64,000 nt of DNA, from positions 2,294,001 to 2,358,000 of the forward strand of contig NZ_CP080095.1 in NCBI RefSeq assembly GCF_019428685.1, given 5' to 3'. Below the pieces are notes generated by a model. That model worked only from the letters and a program-made list of their open reading frames with translations, made no database searches and was not told the origin of the DNA. Origin of the DNA: Paraburkholderia edwinii. GTDB taxonomy: Bacteria; Pseudomonadota; Gammaproteobacteria; Burkholderiales; Burkholderiaceae. A program made the position numbers and the translations under genes. How positions within the stretch are numbered: the first letter of the stretch is position 1; each line of letters starts with the position of its first letter. Below are positions 1 to 9,423 of this stretch, piece by piece.

Positions 1-1
1 C

Positions 2-1621
2 GCGGGTATGAAGCTGCCCACCGCGGCCATTCCGCCTGAACGTCTTCAGCAGTTGCAGAGCGACTACTCGCGCGATGCGATGCAGCTGTTCCAGCAGGCC
101 ACCCAGGCTTCGTCCAGCGCGCCCGAACTGAAGGACCGCCGTTTCAGCGCGGATGCATGGAAGGCGACGCCGATTTACGCCTACATGGCCGCGTGGTATC
201 TGCTGAACGCGCGCTATCTGCAGGAACTCGTCGACGCGCTCGACACCGATCCGAAAACACGCGAACGCATTCGCTTTGCCGTACAGCAATGGACGGCCGC
301 CGCCTCGCCGAGCAACTTCCTCGCGCTGAATCCGGAAGCGCAAAAAACGCTGCTCGAAAGCCACGGCGAAAGTCTGCGGCAGGGCGTCATGAATCTGCTG
401 GCCGATATGCAGCGCGGCAAGATCTCGCAGACAGACGAGTCGCGTTTCGTCGTCGGCAAGAATCTCGCGATGAGCGAAGGCTCGGTCGTCTTCGAAAACG
501 ATCTGCTCCAGCTCATTCAGTACAAGCCGCTCGGCGCGTCGGTGCGCGAGCGGCCGCTGCTGATCGTGCCGCCGTGCATCAACAAGTTCTATATCCTCGA
601 CTTGCAGCCCGACAACTCGCTCGTTGCGCACGCGCTTGAAGCGGGGCATCAGGTGTTCCTGATTTCGTGGCGCAATGCCGATACGTCGATTGCGCACAAG
701 ACGTGGGACGACTACATCGAAGAAGGTGTGCTCAGCGCAATCGACACCGTGCGGCAGATCAGCGGGCGCGAGCAGATCAATACGCTCGGCTTTTGCGTCG
801 GCGGCACGATGCTCGCCACGGCGCTCGCGGTGGCGGCGGCGCGCGGCGAACATCCGGCATCGTCGATGACCTTGCTCACCGCGATGCTCGACTTCTGCGA
901 TACGGGCGTACTCGACGTGTTCGTCGACGAGGCGCATGTGCAAATGCGCGAGCAGACCATCGGCGGCAAGAACGGCACGCCGCCCGGACTCATGCGCGGT
1001 CTCGAGTTCGCCAACACGTTTTCGTTCCTGCGGCCGAACGACCTCGTCTGGAACTACGTGGTCGACAACTATCTGAAGGGCCGCACGCCGATGCCGTTCG
1101 ATCTGCTGTACTGGAACAGCGATTCGACGAGCCTGCCGGGCCCGATGTACGTCTGGTATCTGCGCAACACGTATCTCGAGAACAGCCTGCGCGAGCCGAA
1201 CAAACTGAAGGTGTGCGGCGAGCCGGTGGACCTGTCGCGCATCGATGTGCCGACGTTTATCTATGGCTCGCGCGAAGACCATATTGTGCCGTGGCAAACC
1301 GCGTACGCCTCGGTGCCGCTGCTCACGGGTCCGCTCAAGTTCGTGCTCGGCGCGTCCGGTCATATTGCCGGTGTGATCAACCCGCCGGCGAAGAAAAAGC
1401 GCAGCTACTGGGTCGTGAGCGGCGACGAAAAGACCTTGCCCGGCAGCGCCAGCGACTGGTTCGAACGTTCAACGGAAACGCCGGGCAGTTGGTGGCCCGA
1501 ATGGACCGCATGGCTCGACCAGTACGCAGGCAAGAAAGTGAAGCCGCGCGCCGAGGCCGGTTCGGCCGAATTTCCGGTGATCGAACCGGCGCCGGGGCGT
1601 TATGTACAGCAACGCGAGTAG
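2..1621 (+). CDS. phaC: Class I poly(3-hydroxyalkanoate) synthase, 5'-truncated by the window edge
   Basis: Polymerises (R)-3-hydroxyacyl-CoA into polyhydroxyalkanoate at the granule surface. The frame is open to the left edge; by comparison with the roughly 590-residue Cupriavidus enzyme about 55-60 N-terminal residues lie outside, so the in-frame ATG at 8 is probably internal. The lipase-like box GFCVGG carries the nucleophilic Cys (codon at 794); the Asp of YGSREDHIVPW (about 1270) and the His of GASGHIAGVINPP (about 1365) complete the expected catalytic triad. The C-terminal ending PAPGRYVQ is typical of the family. phaA, phaB and phaR follow on the same strand, which makes this a standard pha operon. 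The call is secure; only the start is unknown. Confidence 0.96.
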   Translation, partial: AGMKLPTAAIPPERLQQLQSDYSRDAMQLFQQATQASSSAPELKDRRFSADAWKATPIYAYMAAWYLLNARYLQELVDALDTDPKTRERIRFAVQQWTAAASPSNFLALNPEAQKTLLESHGESLRQGVMNLLADMQRGKISQTDESRFVVGKNLAMSEGSVVFENDLLQLIQYKPLGASVRERPLLIVPPCINKFYILDLQPDNSLVAHALEAGHQVFLISWRNADTSIAHKTWDDYIEEGVLSAIDTVRQISGREQINTLGFCVGGTMLATALAVAAARGEHPASSMTLLTAMLDFCDTGVLDVFVDEAHVQMREQTIGGKNGTPPGLMRGLEFANTFSFLRPNDLVWNYVVDNYLKGRTPMPFDLLYWNSDSTSLPGPMYVWYLRNTYLENSLREPNKLKVCGEPVDLSRIDVPTFIYGSREDHIVPWQTAYASVPLLTGPLKFVLGASGHIAGVINPPAKKKRSYWVVSGDEKTLPGSASDWFERSTETPGSWWPEWTAWLDQYAGKKVKPRAEAGSAEFPVIEPAPGRYVQQRE

Positions 1622-1799
1622 CGCCTGAGCAGCATGTGTGTTGATGCCTGACGCGGCGTGCGTCCTGCCGGCAAGACGCTGGCACGACCCGCGCCACGGC
1701 GCCAGGCACGGGAAGCAGTAGACGACTGAGCGGATCTTTAACTTGACGGCACGTTGCGGCACTTGAAGCACAAGCGCCGCGGTACCGGAGGAAATCGAA

Positions 1800-2981
1800 A
1801 TGACTGACGTAGTGATCGTATCGGCGGCCCGTACGGGCGTCGGCAAATTCGGCGGTTCGCTCGCGAAGATTCCCGCGCCTGAACTTGGCGCCACGGTGAT
1901 TCGCGCCGTACTCGAACGCGCGGGCGTGAAGCCCGAGCAGGTCAGCGAAGTGATCATGGGCCAGGTGCTCGCGGCCGGCTCCGGCCAGAACCCGGCGCGC
2001 CAGTCGCTGATCAAGGCGGGCCTGCCCACGGCAGTGCCCGGCATGACGATCAACAAGGTGTGCGGCTCGGGCCTGAAGGCCGTGATGCTCGCGGCCAACG
2101 CGATCATCGCGGGCGATGCGGACATCATCGTGGCGGGCGGCCAGGAAAACATGAGTGCGGCGCCGCACGTGCTGCCGAATTCGCGCGACGGATTCCGCAT
2201 GGGCGATGCCAAACTCATCGACACCATGATCTATGACGGCCTGTGGGACGTGTACAACCAGTACCACATGGGCATGACCGCCGAAAACGTCGCGAAGGAG
2301 TACGGCATTACGCGTGAGCAGCAGGACGCGTTCGCCGCGCTTTCGCAGAACAAGGCAGAAGCCGCGCAGAAATCGGGCCGTTTCAACGACGAAATCGTGC
2401 CGATCCAGATTCCGCAAAAGAAGGGCGATCCGCTTTCGTTCGCTACCGATGAATTCGTGCGCCATGGCGTGACGGCCGAAGCGCTGGCGGGCCTCAAGCC
2501 CGCGTTTTCGAAGGAAGGTAGCGTGACGGCCGCCAACGCGTCGGGTATCAACGACGGCGCCGCGGCGGTCGTCGTGATGTCGGCGAAGAAGGCCGAAGCG
2601 CTCGGCCTCACCCCGCTTGCGCGCATCAAGGCCTACGCGAATGCGGGCGTCGATCCGAAGGTGATGGGCATGGGTCCGGTGCCGGCGTCGCGCCGCTGTC
2701 TCGAGCGCGCGGGCTGGAGCATCAACGACCTCGACCTCGCGGAAATCAACGAAGCCTTCGCCGCACAGGCGCTGGCCGTGCACAAGCAGATGGGCTGGGA
2801 CACGTCGAAGATCAACGTGAACGGCGGCGCGATCGCGATCGGCCACCCGATCGGCGCATCGGGCTGCCGCGTGCTCGTCACATTGCTGCATGAAATGCAG
2901 AAGCGCGATGCCAAACGCGGCCTCGCGTCGCTGTGCATTGGCGGTGGAATGGGGGTGGCGCTCGCCGTCGAGCGCCCCTGA
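1800..2981 (+). CDS. phaA: Acetyl-CoA acetyltransferase (beta-ketothiolase) of the PHA operon
   Basis: Condenses two acetyl-CoA into acetoacetyl-CoA, the first step of poly-3-hydroxybutyrate synthesis, in the cytoplasm. At 393 residues it has exactly the length of Cupriavidus PhaA. The catalytic residues sit where expected: acyl-accepting Cys88 in [10 protein letters not shown], His349 in GHPIGASG and Cys379 in CIGGGMG. The start is supported by a strong ribosome binding site, GGAGG, about 8 bases before the ATG. It lies 178 bp after phaC and 170 bp before phaB. A second thiolase, bktB, is encoded at 8168; this one carries the [15 protein letters not shown] signature of PhaA rather than BktB. 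Confidence 0.95.
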   Translation: MTDVVIVSAARTGVGKFGGSLAKIPAPELGATVIRAVLERAGVKPEQVSEVIMGQVLAAGSGQNPARQSLIKAGLPTAVPGMTINKVCGSGLKAVMLAANAIIAGDADIIVAGGQENMSAAPHVLPNSRDGFRMGDAKLIDTMIYDGLWDVYNQYHMGMTAENVAKEYGITREQQDAFAALSQNKAEAAQKSGRFNDEIVPIQIPQKKGDPLSFATDEFVRHGVTAEALAGLKPAFSKEGSVTAANASGINDGAAAVVVMSAKKAEALGLTPLARIKAYANAGVDPKVMGMGPVPASRRCLERAGWSINDLDLAEINEAFAAQALAVHKQMGWDTSKINVNGGAIAIGHPIGASGCRVLVTLLHEMQKRDAKRGLASLCIGGGMGVALAVERP

Positions 2982-3151
2982 TGCAGTGAGCGTCGGCGGC
3001 GGCACGCAAAAGGCGTGGCCGCCGGCGCGGGTCACCACCGGATTCGGGTCAGCCGGTCAGCCCGCCGGCGGCACGGTGGTGAGCAGGGAGTAGCCATGCA
3101 AGCAGGAGGCCGCCGGCCGGCGCTTCCGCAAACGATAATGGAGTCAGATTT

Positions 3152-3892
3152 ATGTCACAGCGAATTGCGTACGTAACAGGCGGCATGGGCGGCATCGGCA
3201 CCGGCATCTGCCAACGCCTGCATAAACAGGGCTTCAAGGTTATCGCCGGCTGTGGCCCGAACTCGCCGCGCCGCACGAAATGGCTCGAAGACCAGAAGGC
3301 GCTCGGCTTCGATTTCGTCGCCTCGGAAGGCAATGTCGGCGACTGGGATTCGACCAAAGCCGCGTTCGACAAGTGCAAGGCCGAGTGCGGCGAGATCGAC
3401 GTGCTGGTCAACAATGCGGGCATTACGCGCGACGTCGTGTTCCGCAAGATGACGCACGAAGACTGGACCGCGGTGATCGACACGAACCTCACGAGCCTCT
3501 TCAATGTCACGAAGCAGGTCATCGACGGCATGGTCGAGCGCGGCTGGGGCCGCATTATCAATATCTCGTCGGTGAATGGCCAGAAGGGTCAGTTCGGACA
3601 AACGAACTATTCGACCGCGAAGGCCGGCATTCACGGCTTCACGATGTCGCTCGCGCAGGAAGTGGCCACGAAGGGCGTGACGGTCAATACCGTTTCGCCG
3701 GGCTACATCGGCACGGACATGGTGAAGTCGATTCGCCCCGACGTGCTGGAGAAGATCGTCGCGACGATTCCGGTGCGCCGTCTTGGCGCGCCGGATGAAA
3801 TCGCGTCGATCGTCGCGTGGCTGGCTTCCGAGGAATCCGGCTTTGCAACAGGCGCCGATTTTTCGTTGAACGGCGGCCTGCATATGGGCTGA
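3152..3892 (+). CDS. phaB: NADPH-dependent acetoacetyl-CoA reductase
   Basis: Short-chain dehydrogenase that reduces acetoacetyl-CoA to (R)-3-hydroxybutyryl-CoA, the PHA synthase substrate. The 246 residues match the length of Cupriavidus PhaB. The nucleotide-binding glycine motif TGGMGGIG lies at residues 9-16, NNAG at 87-90, and the catalytic set is Ser140, Tyr153 and Lys157 (NYSTAKAG). Arg40 and Arg41 in the NSPRR stretch fit NADP rather than NAD preference (family knowledge). The ATG is preceded by GGAG about 12 bases upstream. It is the third gene of the pha operon, and nothing is odd about it. Confidence 0.96.
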   Translation: MSQRIAYVTGGMGGIGTGICQRLHKQGFKVIAGCGPNSPRRTKWLEDQKALGFDFVASEGNVGDWDSTKAAFDKCKAECGEIDVLVNNAGITRDVVFRKMTHEDWTAVIDTNLTSLFNVTKQVIDGMVERGWGRIINISSVNGQKGQFGQTNYSTAKAGIHGFTMSLAQEVATKGVTVNTVSPGYIGTDMVKSIRPDVLEKIVATIPVRRLGAPDEIASIVAWLASEESGFATGADFSLNGGLHMG

Positions 3893-4037
3893 TCCACGCG
3901 TTCTGCCCGCTCGCAGGAGCAGGGGACCGTGGTTTCAGGTGTGTCTGGCGGCGTCTTGCGCAGGCCGTAGCCGTGTTGTGCTGCGTTGCATGTGAGAGGC
4001 GCCGTTTCCGCGCTGCATTGGCGCTCAAAGGCGTTAC

Positions 4038-4610
4038 ATGACCACTACTACAAAGAAAACAGCCGAACGACTCATCAAGAAATATCCGAACCGTCGACTG
4101 TACGATACGGAGACCAGCACCTATATCACGCTGACCGACGTCAAGCAGCTGGTGCTGGATCAGGAGGAATTCAAGGTCATCGATGCCAAGAGCAACGAAG
4201 ACCTGACGCGCAGCATCCTGCTGCAGATCATTCTCGAGGAAGAGAGCGGCGGCTTGCCGATGTTCTCGTCGATTATGCTGTCGCAGATCATCCGCTTCTA
4301 CGGTCACGCGATGCAGGGCATGATGGGCACGTACCTGGAAAAGAACATCCAGGCGTTCATCGACATCCAGAACAAGCTCGCGGACCAGTCGAAGGGCCTC
4401 TACGAAGGCAAGACGATGAACCCCGAGGTCTGGTCGCAGTTCATGAACATGCAGGCGCCGATGATGCAGGGAATGATGACGAGCTACATCGAGCAGTCGA
4501 AGAACATGTTCGTGCAGATGCAGGAGCAGATGCAGAACCAGGCCAAGACGATGTTCAGTTCGTTCCCGTTCACGCAGGCCACGCCGAACCCGGAGCCGGA
4601 GAAGAAGTAA
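4038..4610 (+). CDS. phaR: PHA synthesis regulator PhaR
   Basis: DNA- and polymer-binding repressor that couples phasin and PHA gene expression to the amount of free PHA surface. The 190-residue protein has the conserved N-terminal DNA-binding segment (residues about 8-70, with IKKYPNRRLYDTETSTYI) and a Met- and Gln-rich amphipathic C-terminal half (MQAPMMQGMM, QMQEQMQNQ) of the PHB-accumulation regulatory type that binds the granule. An AAAGG ribosome binding site lies 10 bases before the ATG. It follows phaB by 145 bp on the same strand, the usual beta-proteobacterial order phaC-A-B-R. Confidence 0.95.
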   Translation: MTTTTKKTAERLIKKYPNRRLYDTETSTYITLTDVKQLVLDQEEFKVIDAKSNEDLTRSILLQIILEEESGGLPMFSSIMLSQIIRFYGHAMQGMMGTYLEKNIQAFIDIQNKLADQSKGLYEGKTMNPEVWSQFMNMQAPMMQGMMTSYIEQSKNMFVQMQEQMQNQAKTMFSSFPFTQATPNPEPEKK

Positions 4611-4726
4611 GCGGGGCAATTAGCGGAGAGGCAAGCGGACCGCGCCGGCGCCGCACGAGGATGATGCGTGCCGGCGCAGGCTTGTGTGCATGCCTCAACG
4701 GAGATGCCTTCACAGCGGCGACGCCG

Positions 4727-5062
4727 TCAAGCAAACGAAATGACGAGCCGCTTGCCGCATGCGGCCGCGTACTTGCGCAGCGTAGCGAACGACGGCGAAT
4801 GCTTTTCGCTCGAAAGCGACGCTTCGAGCCGCGACACGGCCGATGCGGTGGTTCCCATGCGTTCGGCGATTTCCGCCTGCGTGAGCCCGGCTTCGCGGCG
4901 CGCCGAAAGCAGCACGCGCAGCGCCGAGTATTCGTCTTCGAGCGCGTCGTATGCGGCGCGCACATCGGGCCTGGCGAGCAGCCGTTCCGTGTCGGCCTTC
5001 GTGTGAGCGACCGGCTCGAACCCGTTAGGATTGCTGCCGCGTTGCGCGGTTGCCTTAGCCAT
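4727..5062 (-). CDS. XRE-family antitoxin, HigA-like
   Basis: A 111-residue protein with a helix-turn-helix at residues about 57-85 (LTQAEIAERMGTTASAVSRLE) and a short N-terminal region preceding it. This fits the antitoxin of a HigBA/RelE-type module that binds the toxin and autorepresses its operon (family knowledge). Its ATG lies inside the end of the upstream toxin gene: toxin stop (5055-5057) and antitoxin start (5060-5062) overlap by 8 bases, so the two are translationally coupled, toxin first, as in higBA. The antitoxin frame is intact although the toxin frame is broken. Exact family naming (HigA or another XRE antitoxin) is inference. Confidence 0.85.
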   Translation of the reverse strand: MAKATAQRGSNPNGFEPVAHTKADTERLLARPDVRAAYDALEDEYSALRVLLSARREAGLTQAEIAERMGTTASAVSRLEASLSSEKHSPSFATLRKYAAACGKRLVISFA

Positions 5063-5404
5063 GGTGTGATACCTCCTTCTTCAAACGTTGCACTTCTTTT
5101 AAACGCTTGCGAGCCTTGCGCAATTCGCTGCGTGGTGTTTCCTGCGTTTTCTTGACGAAGGAATGCAGAACGACGACCTGCCGGTTCACATGCATGCAGT
5201 AAAACACGCGCCCGATGCCTCCTCGCCACGCGGACGCAACTCGAACAGACCGTCGCCCATCGCACGCGAGTGCGGCATACGTAAATCCGCGCCGAACTCT
5301 TCCATGATGTCCACCAGCCGCAGATAGCCGGCGAGAATTCCATCAGGCAGTTCGAAGACTTCGCGTTTGACCTGGTCATTGAAATAAACGACGTTCCAGG
5401 TCAT
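5055..5404 (-). pseudogene. RelE/HigB-type (phage Gp49-like) toxin with a one-base frameshift
   Basis: From the ATG at 5402-5404 the frame encodes MTWNVVYFNDQVKREVFEL and so on up to GLFELRPRG, the typical N-terminal two thirds of a Gp49-like RelE/HigB mRNA interferase. It then runs out of frame near 5217-5225 and stops at 5186. Shifting by one base there restores GGIGRVFYCMHVNRQVVVLH followed by SFVKKTQETPRSELRKARKR and a stop that overlaps the antitoxin start by 8 bases. The span is 350 bases, exactly one short of 117 codons, so a single-base deletion explains it. It is a real inactivating mutation, a sequencing error in a GAGGAGG run, or (less likely) programmed -1 frameshifting. An 86-residue truncated product would lack the C-terminal catalytic residues. 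Confidence 0.8.
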
Positions 5405-5410
5405 AGGCAA

Positions 5411-5428
5411 ATATTAGCAAATTTGCTA
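5411..5428 (-). promoter_or_regulatory. Toxin-antitoxin promoter -10 box and palindromic operator
   Basis: Seven bases before the toxin ATG lies a -10-like box TAATAT (minus strand, about 5412-5417) that abuts and overlaps a perfect 14-bp palindrome, TAGCAAATTTGCTA (5415-5428). A GCAAAT half site recurs at 5407-5412. Palindromes over the -10 box of toxin-antitoxin operons are the usual autorepression operators for XRE antitoxins; this assignment is inference from position and symmetry. Confidence 0.6.
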
Positions 5429-5630
5429 TCCACGCACAAGCCCTGCGTGCGGAACAGCGAATGGGGGAAAGCGGCCGGGGCAACCGCGGAGAAAGCGACG
5501 GGGGCGACTGTGGGGAAAACGGGCTGACTCATTTGAACTCTGTCCTTTGGCAACTGCCGCTGCGGGTAAAATGCGGACAGCCAGTCTCTCTACGCGGCGA
5601 TTTTTTCGCCCCTCGTCCGGAAGTAATAAG

Positions 5631-7031
5631 TTGAACGCCAATACAAACCCCACAGAGCCCGGGAATAAGCCATCGGCAACGCCGAAGGTAGGATTTGTCT
5701 CCCTCGGCTGCCCGAAAGCCCTGGTCGATTCCGAACAGATCATTACGCAACTGCGCGCCGAAGGTTACGAGATCTCCGGCACGTATGACGGCGCCGACCT
5801 CGTCGTCGTCAATACGTGCGGTTTTATCGACGAAGCGGTGCAGGAAAGTCTCGATGCGATCGGCGAAGCGCTGACCGAAAACGGCAAGGTCATCGTGACC
5901 GGCTGTCTCGGCGCGAAGAAAAGCGCGAGTGGGTCGGGCCTGATCGAGGAAGTGCACCCGAAAGTGCTCGCGGTAACCGGTCCGCATGCGGTCGGCGAGG
6001 TGATGCAGGCAGTGCACAGCCACTTGCCGAAGCCGCACGATCCGTTCGTTGATCTCGTGCCCGCGGCCGGCGTGAAGCTCACGCCACGGCACTATGCGTA
6101 TCTGAAGATTTCCGAAGGGTGCAATCACCGTTGCACCTTCTGCATCATTCCGTCGATGCGCGGTGATCTCGTGTCGCGCCCCGTCGCCGAGGTGATGCTC
6201 GAAGCGGAAAATCTGTTCAAGTCCGGCGTCAAGGAACTCCTCGTGATTTCGCAGGACACGAGCGCGTACGGTGTCGACGTCAAATACCGCACCGGCTTCT
6301 GGAACGGCAAGCCGATCAAGACGCGCATGACGGATCTCGTCGCCGCGCTCGGTGAACTCGCCGCGCAGTACGGCGCATGGGTTCGGCTGCACTACGTCTA
6401 TCCGTACCCGAGCGTCGACGAAGTGATTCCGATGATGGCCGAAGGGCCGTTCAAAGGCCACGTGCTGCCGTATCTCGACGTGCCGTTCCAGCACGCGCAT
6501 CCCGAGGTGTTGAAGCGCATGAAGCGCCCGGCCAATGCGGAGAAGGTGCTTGAGCGCGTGCGCGCATGGCGCGACATCTGCCCCGATCTGACGATCCGCA
6601 GCACGTTTATCGCGGGCTTTCCAGGCGAAACCGAAGCGCAGTTCGAAACGCTGCTCGACTTTATCCGCGAGGCGGAACTCGACCGCGTCGGCTGCTTCGC
6701 CTATTCGCCGGTCGAAGGCGCGAGCGCGAACGAACTCGACGGTGCGCTGCCCGACGCGGTGCGCGAGGAACGCCGCGCGCGCTTTATGGAAGTGGCCGAG
6801 CAGGTCTCCGCGAAGCGCATCGCGCGCAAGGTCGGCAAGACGCTGAAGGTGCTCGTCGACGAAATCAATGCAGACGGCGGCATCGGCCGCACTGCCGCCG
6901 ATGCGCCGGAAATCGACGGCGTCGTCTATATCGCGCCGACGACGAAAGCGTCGAAGCGCTACAAGGTCGGCGATTTCGTTTCGGTGAAGATCACGGGCGC
7001 GGACGGCCACGATCTGTGGGGCGAGGTCTGA
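5631..7031 (+). CDS. rimO: Ribosomal protein S12 methylthiotransferase
   Basis: Radical-SAM enzyme that adds a methylthio group to an aspartate of ribosomal protein S12. Domains in order: MTTase N-terminal domain with [16 protein letters not shown] and NTCGF cysteines, radical SAM domain with the CNHRCTFC cluster motif (about 6121-6144), and a C-terminal TRAM RNA-binding domain (from about 6820). The frame is open further upstream (ATG at 5547), but that extension is rich in Arg/Ser and unlike the family; I choose the TTG at 5631 ([11 protein letters not shown] start), with GGAAG 12 bases upstream, which gives 466 residues. The sugar kinase start lies 3 bases after the stop, suggesting co-transcription. 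Confidence 0.93.
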   Translation: MNANTNPTEPGNKPSATPKVGFVSLGCPKALVDSEQIITQLRAEGYEISGTYDGADLVVVNTCGFIDEAVQESLDAIGEALTENGKVIVTGCLGAKKSASGSGLIEEVHPKVLAVTGPHAVGEVMQAVHSHLPKPHDPFVDLVPAAGVKLTPRHYAYLKISEGCNHRCTFCIIPSMRGDLVSRPVAEVMLEAENLFKSGVKELLVISQDTSAYGVDVKYRTGFWNGKPIKTRMTDLVAALGELAAQYGAWVRLHYVYPYPSVDEVIPMMAEGPFKGHVLPYLDVPFQHAHPEVLKRMKRPANAEKVLERVRAWRDICPDLTIRSTFIAGFPGETEAQFETLLDFIREAELDRVGCFAYSPVEGASANELDGALPDAVREERRARFMEVAEQVSAKRIARKVGKTLKVLVDEINADGGIGRTAADAPEIDGVVYIAPTTKASKRYKVGDFVSVKITGADGHDLWGEV

Positions 7032-7034
7032 GCG

Positions 7035-7973
7035 ATGGCCAATGACGCGCGCGCCGCGGCGCCCGAGATTCTCGCGCTCGGCGAGGCGATGATCGAATTC
7101 AACCAGGCGCAGCCGGGCCTGCCGACGTGGCTGCAAGGCTTCGGCGGCGACACGTCGAATTTCTGCATCGCGGCCGCGCGTCAGGATGCATCGGCGGGTT
7201 TCGTCTCAGCGGTGGGCAACGACCGGTTCGGCGAGTTGCTGCTCGAGTTGTGGCGCGGCGAACGCGTCGATACCTCGTGCGTGCGCGTCGACGAAAGCGC
7301 GCCGACCGGTGTGTATTTCGTGTCGCACGGTTCGACGGGGCATCATTTCGATTATTTGCGCGCGGGTTCGGCCGCGAGCCGTTACGCGCCGCACGATCTG
7401 CCGCTCGATACGATTGCTGCGGCAAAGGTCGTGCATCTGTCGGGTATCAGTCTTGCGATCAGCGTCACTGCCTGCGATGCGGCGTTTGCCGCAATCGCGC
7501 ATGCGCGCGCGCATGGCGTGCGCGTCAGCTTCGATACGAACCTGCGGTTGAAGCTGTGGCCGCTCGCGCGGGCGCGTGCGGTGATGCTCGAAGCGATACG
7601 GCAATGCGACATCTGTCTGCCGAGCTGGGATGATGTCACCGTGCTCACGGGGCTGACGGACCGCGACGAGATCGTCGACTTCCTGCTCGCGCAGGGGCCG
7701 CGCATCGTCGCGATGAAGCTGGGCAGCGAAGGCGCGTATATCGCGACACGCGACGAGCGTCGCGTCGTGCCGGCGCTGCTCGTGAACGCCGTCGATGCGA
7801 CCGGCGCGGGCGACTGCTTCGGCGGCGCGTTCGTCGCGCGTCTCGTGGCCGGCGACGATGCATTTGCCGCGGCGCGTTACGCAAACGCGGCGGCTGCGCT
7901 GTCGACGCAAGGTTATGGCGCGGTCGCGCCGATTCCCGATCGCGAGACGGTCGAGCAGTTGCTTGCGGCGTAG
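7035..7973 (+). CDS. PfkB-family sugar kinase, probable 2-dehydro-3-deoxygluconokinase
   Basis: A 312-residue ribokinase/PfkB-family kinase. The N-terminal GEAMIEFNQ and GGDTSNFCIAAARQ stretches resemble KdgK, which phosphorylates 2-keto-3-deoxygluconate, and the C-terminal signature DATGAGDCFGGAF (about residues 254-266) holds the anion-hole glycines and the catalytic Asp. It starts 3 bases after the rimO stop; GAGG inside the end of rimO can serve as ribosome binding site. No sugar-acid transporter or dehydratase gene is next to it, so substrate specificity rests on sequence resemblance alone; fructokinase is the alternative. Confidence 0.8.
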   Translation: MANDARAAAPEILALGEAMIEFNQAQPGLPTWLQGFGGDTSNFCIAAARQDASAGFVSAVGNDRFGELLLELWRGERVDTSCVRVDESAPTGVYFVSHGSTGHHFDYLRAGSAASRYAPHDLPLDTIAAAKVVHLSGISLAISVTACDAAFAAIAHARAHGVRVSFDTNLRLKLWPLARARAVMLEAIRQCDICLPSWDDVTVLTGLTDRDEIVDFLLAQGPRIVAMKLGSEGAYIATRDERRVVPALLVNAVDATGAGDCFGGAFVARLVAGDDAFAAARYANAAAALSTQGYGAVAPIPDRETVEQLLAA

Positions 7974-8167
7974 TGGCGCGGCATCGGCGCATGGCGCGCC
8001 GCGAACTCGCGCGACAAGCCGCGCAACGAGATTGCAACGGGCGATTGTGCGAGGAAGCGACGCAACTGAATCGGGTAACTGAACTGAGCGGCAAAGCGAT
8101 CCCCCGCGCGGGCTCGCTGCTATCGGTCGGAACCCGGATCAAGCCCATCAGGAAGGAGGAGCGAGCA

Positions 8168-9352
8168 ATGCAACGTGAAGTAATCGTGGCAAGCGGCGTA
8201 CGGACGGCGATTGGCGACTTCGGCGGCAGCCTGAAAGATTTCGCGCCGACGGATCTGGCCGCGCGCGTCGTGCGCGAAGCGTTGTCGCGTGCGAGCGTGG
8301 CCGGCGACGAAGTCGGGCACGTCGTGTTCGGCAACGTGATCCACACCGAACCGAAGGACATGTACCTTGCACGCGTCGCGGCAATCCAGGGCGGCGTGAC
8401 GCAGCACGCACCGGCGCTCACGGTGAACCGTCTGTGCGGTTCGGGGCTGCAGGCGGTCGTGTCCGCCGCGCAAAGCGTGCTGCTGGGCGACGCGGACATC
8501 GCGCTCGCCGGCGGCGCCGAAAGCATGAGCCGCGCGCCATACATCATGCCGGCCGCGCGGTTCGGCCAGCGCATGGGCGACGCGCGTGTCGTCGATATGA
8601 TGCTCGGCGCGCTCAACGATCCGTTCCAGACCGTCCACATGGGCGTCACCGCCGAAAACGTCGCGCAAAAGTACGGCATCACGCGCGATGCGCAGGACGC
8701 GCTCGCACTCGAATCGCATCGCCGCGCGGCGCATGCCATCGCAGGCGGTTATTTCAAGGACCAGATTCTGCCGCTCACGATCGCCGCGAAGAAAGGCGAG
8801 ACCGTGTTCGACACCGACGAGCACGTGCGCACCGATGCAAAAGCGGAAGACTTCGCCAAACTCAAGCCGGTATTCGCGAAGGAGAACGGCACGGTGACGG
8901 CCGGCAATGCATCGGGCCTCAACGACGCGGCCGCTGCGCTCGTGCTGATGGAACGCGGCGTCGCCGAAAAGCGCGGCATCGAGCCGCTCGGACGTCTCGT
9001 CGCGTACGCGCATGCAGGCGTCGATCCAGCGTATATGGGTATCGGCCCGGTCCCGGCCACGCGCAAGGTGCTCGAGCGCGCCGGCCTGACGGTCGCGGAT
9101 CTCGACGTGATCGAAGCGAACGAAGCGTTCGCGGCTCAGGCGTGCGCGGTCAGCAACGAACTGGGCCTCGACTCCGCGAAGGTCAATCCGAACGGCTCGG
9201 GCATTTCGCTTGGGCATCCGATCGGTGCGACCGGCGCGTTGCTGACGGTCAAGGCGTTGTATGAATTGCGGCGCACCGGCGGCCGCTATGCGCTGGTGAC
9301 GATGTGCATTGGCGGCGGGCAGGGTATTGCTGCGATCTTCGAGCGCGTATAG
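8168..9352 (+). CDS. bktB: Beta-ketothiolase BktB
   Basis: Thiolase with broad chain-length use: it condenses acetyl-CoA with acetyl- or propionyl-CoA, giving precursors of 3-hydroxybutyrate and 3-hydroxyvalerate units. The 394-residue protein matches Cupriavidus BktB in length and in diagnostic stretches ([48 protein letters not shown]). The acyl-accepting Cys is in [10 protein letters not shown], the His in GHPIGATG and the second Cys in CIGGGQG. The frame is open back to 7973, but the ATG at 8168 has an AGGAGG ribosome binding site and matches the family N-terminus. It lies outside the pha operon, 3.5 kb from phaR. Confidence 0.93.
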   Translation: MQREVIVASGVRTAIGDFGGSLKDFAPTDLAARVVREALSRASVAGDEVGHVVFGNVIHTEPKDMYLARVAAIQGGVTQHAPALTVNRLCGSGLQAVVSAAQSVLLGDADIALAGGAESMSRAPYIMPAARFGQRMGDARVVDMMLGALNDPFQTVHMGVTAENVAQKYGITRDAQDALALESHRRAAHAIAGGYFKDQILPLTIAAKKGETVFDTDEHVRTDAKAEDFAKLKPVFAKENGTVTAGNASGLNDAAAALVLMERGVAEKRGIEPLGRLVAYAHAGVDPAYMGIGPVPATRKVLERAGLTVADLDVIEANEAFAAQACAVSNELGLDSAKVNPNGSGISLGHPIGATGALLTVKALYELRRTGGRYALVTMCIGGGQGIAAIFERV

Positions 9353-9423
9353 AACGCTTGCATCGAGTCGCAACCGCAACCGCAGCACAAGCAAGCATGA
9401 CGAAAGAACCACAGGAATCACGA

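Noticed and set aside
5529..7136. A 535-codon open frame antisense to rimO
   Set aside because: Same reason: His/Arg-rich shadow of a clear radical SAM gene on the other strand.
7973..8167. Upstream extension of BktB by 65 residues
   Set aside because: The extension is basic and unlike thiolases; the AGGAGG site and family N-terminus support the ATG at 8168.
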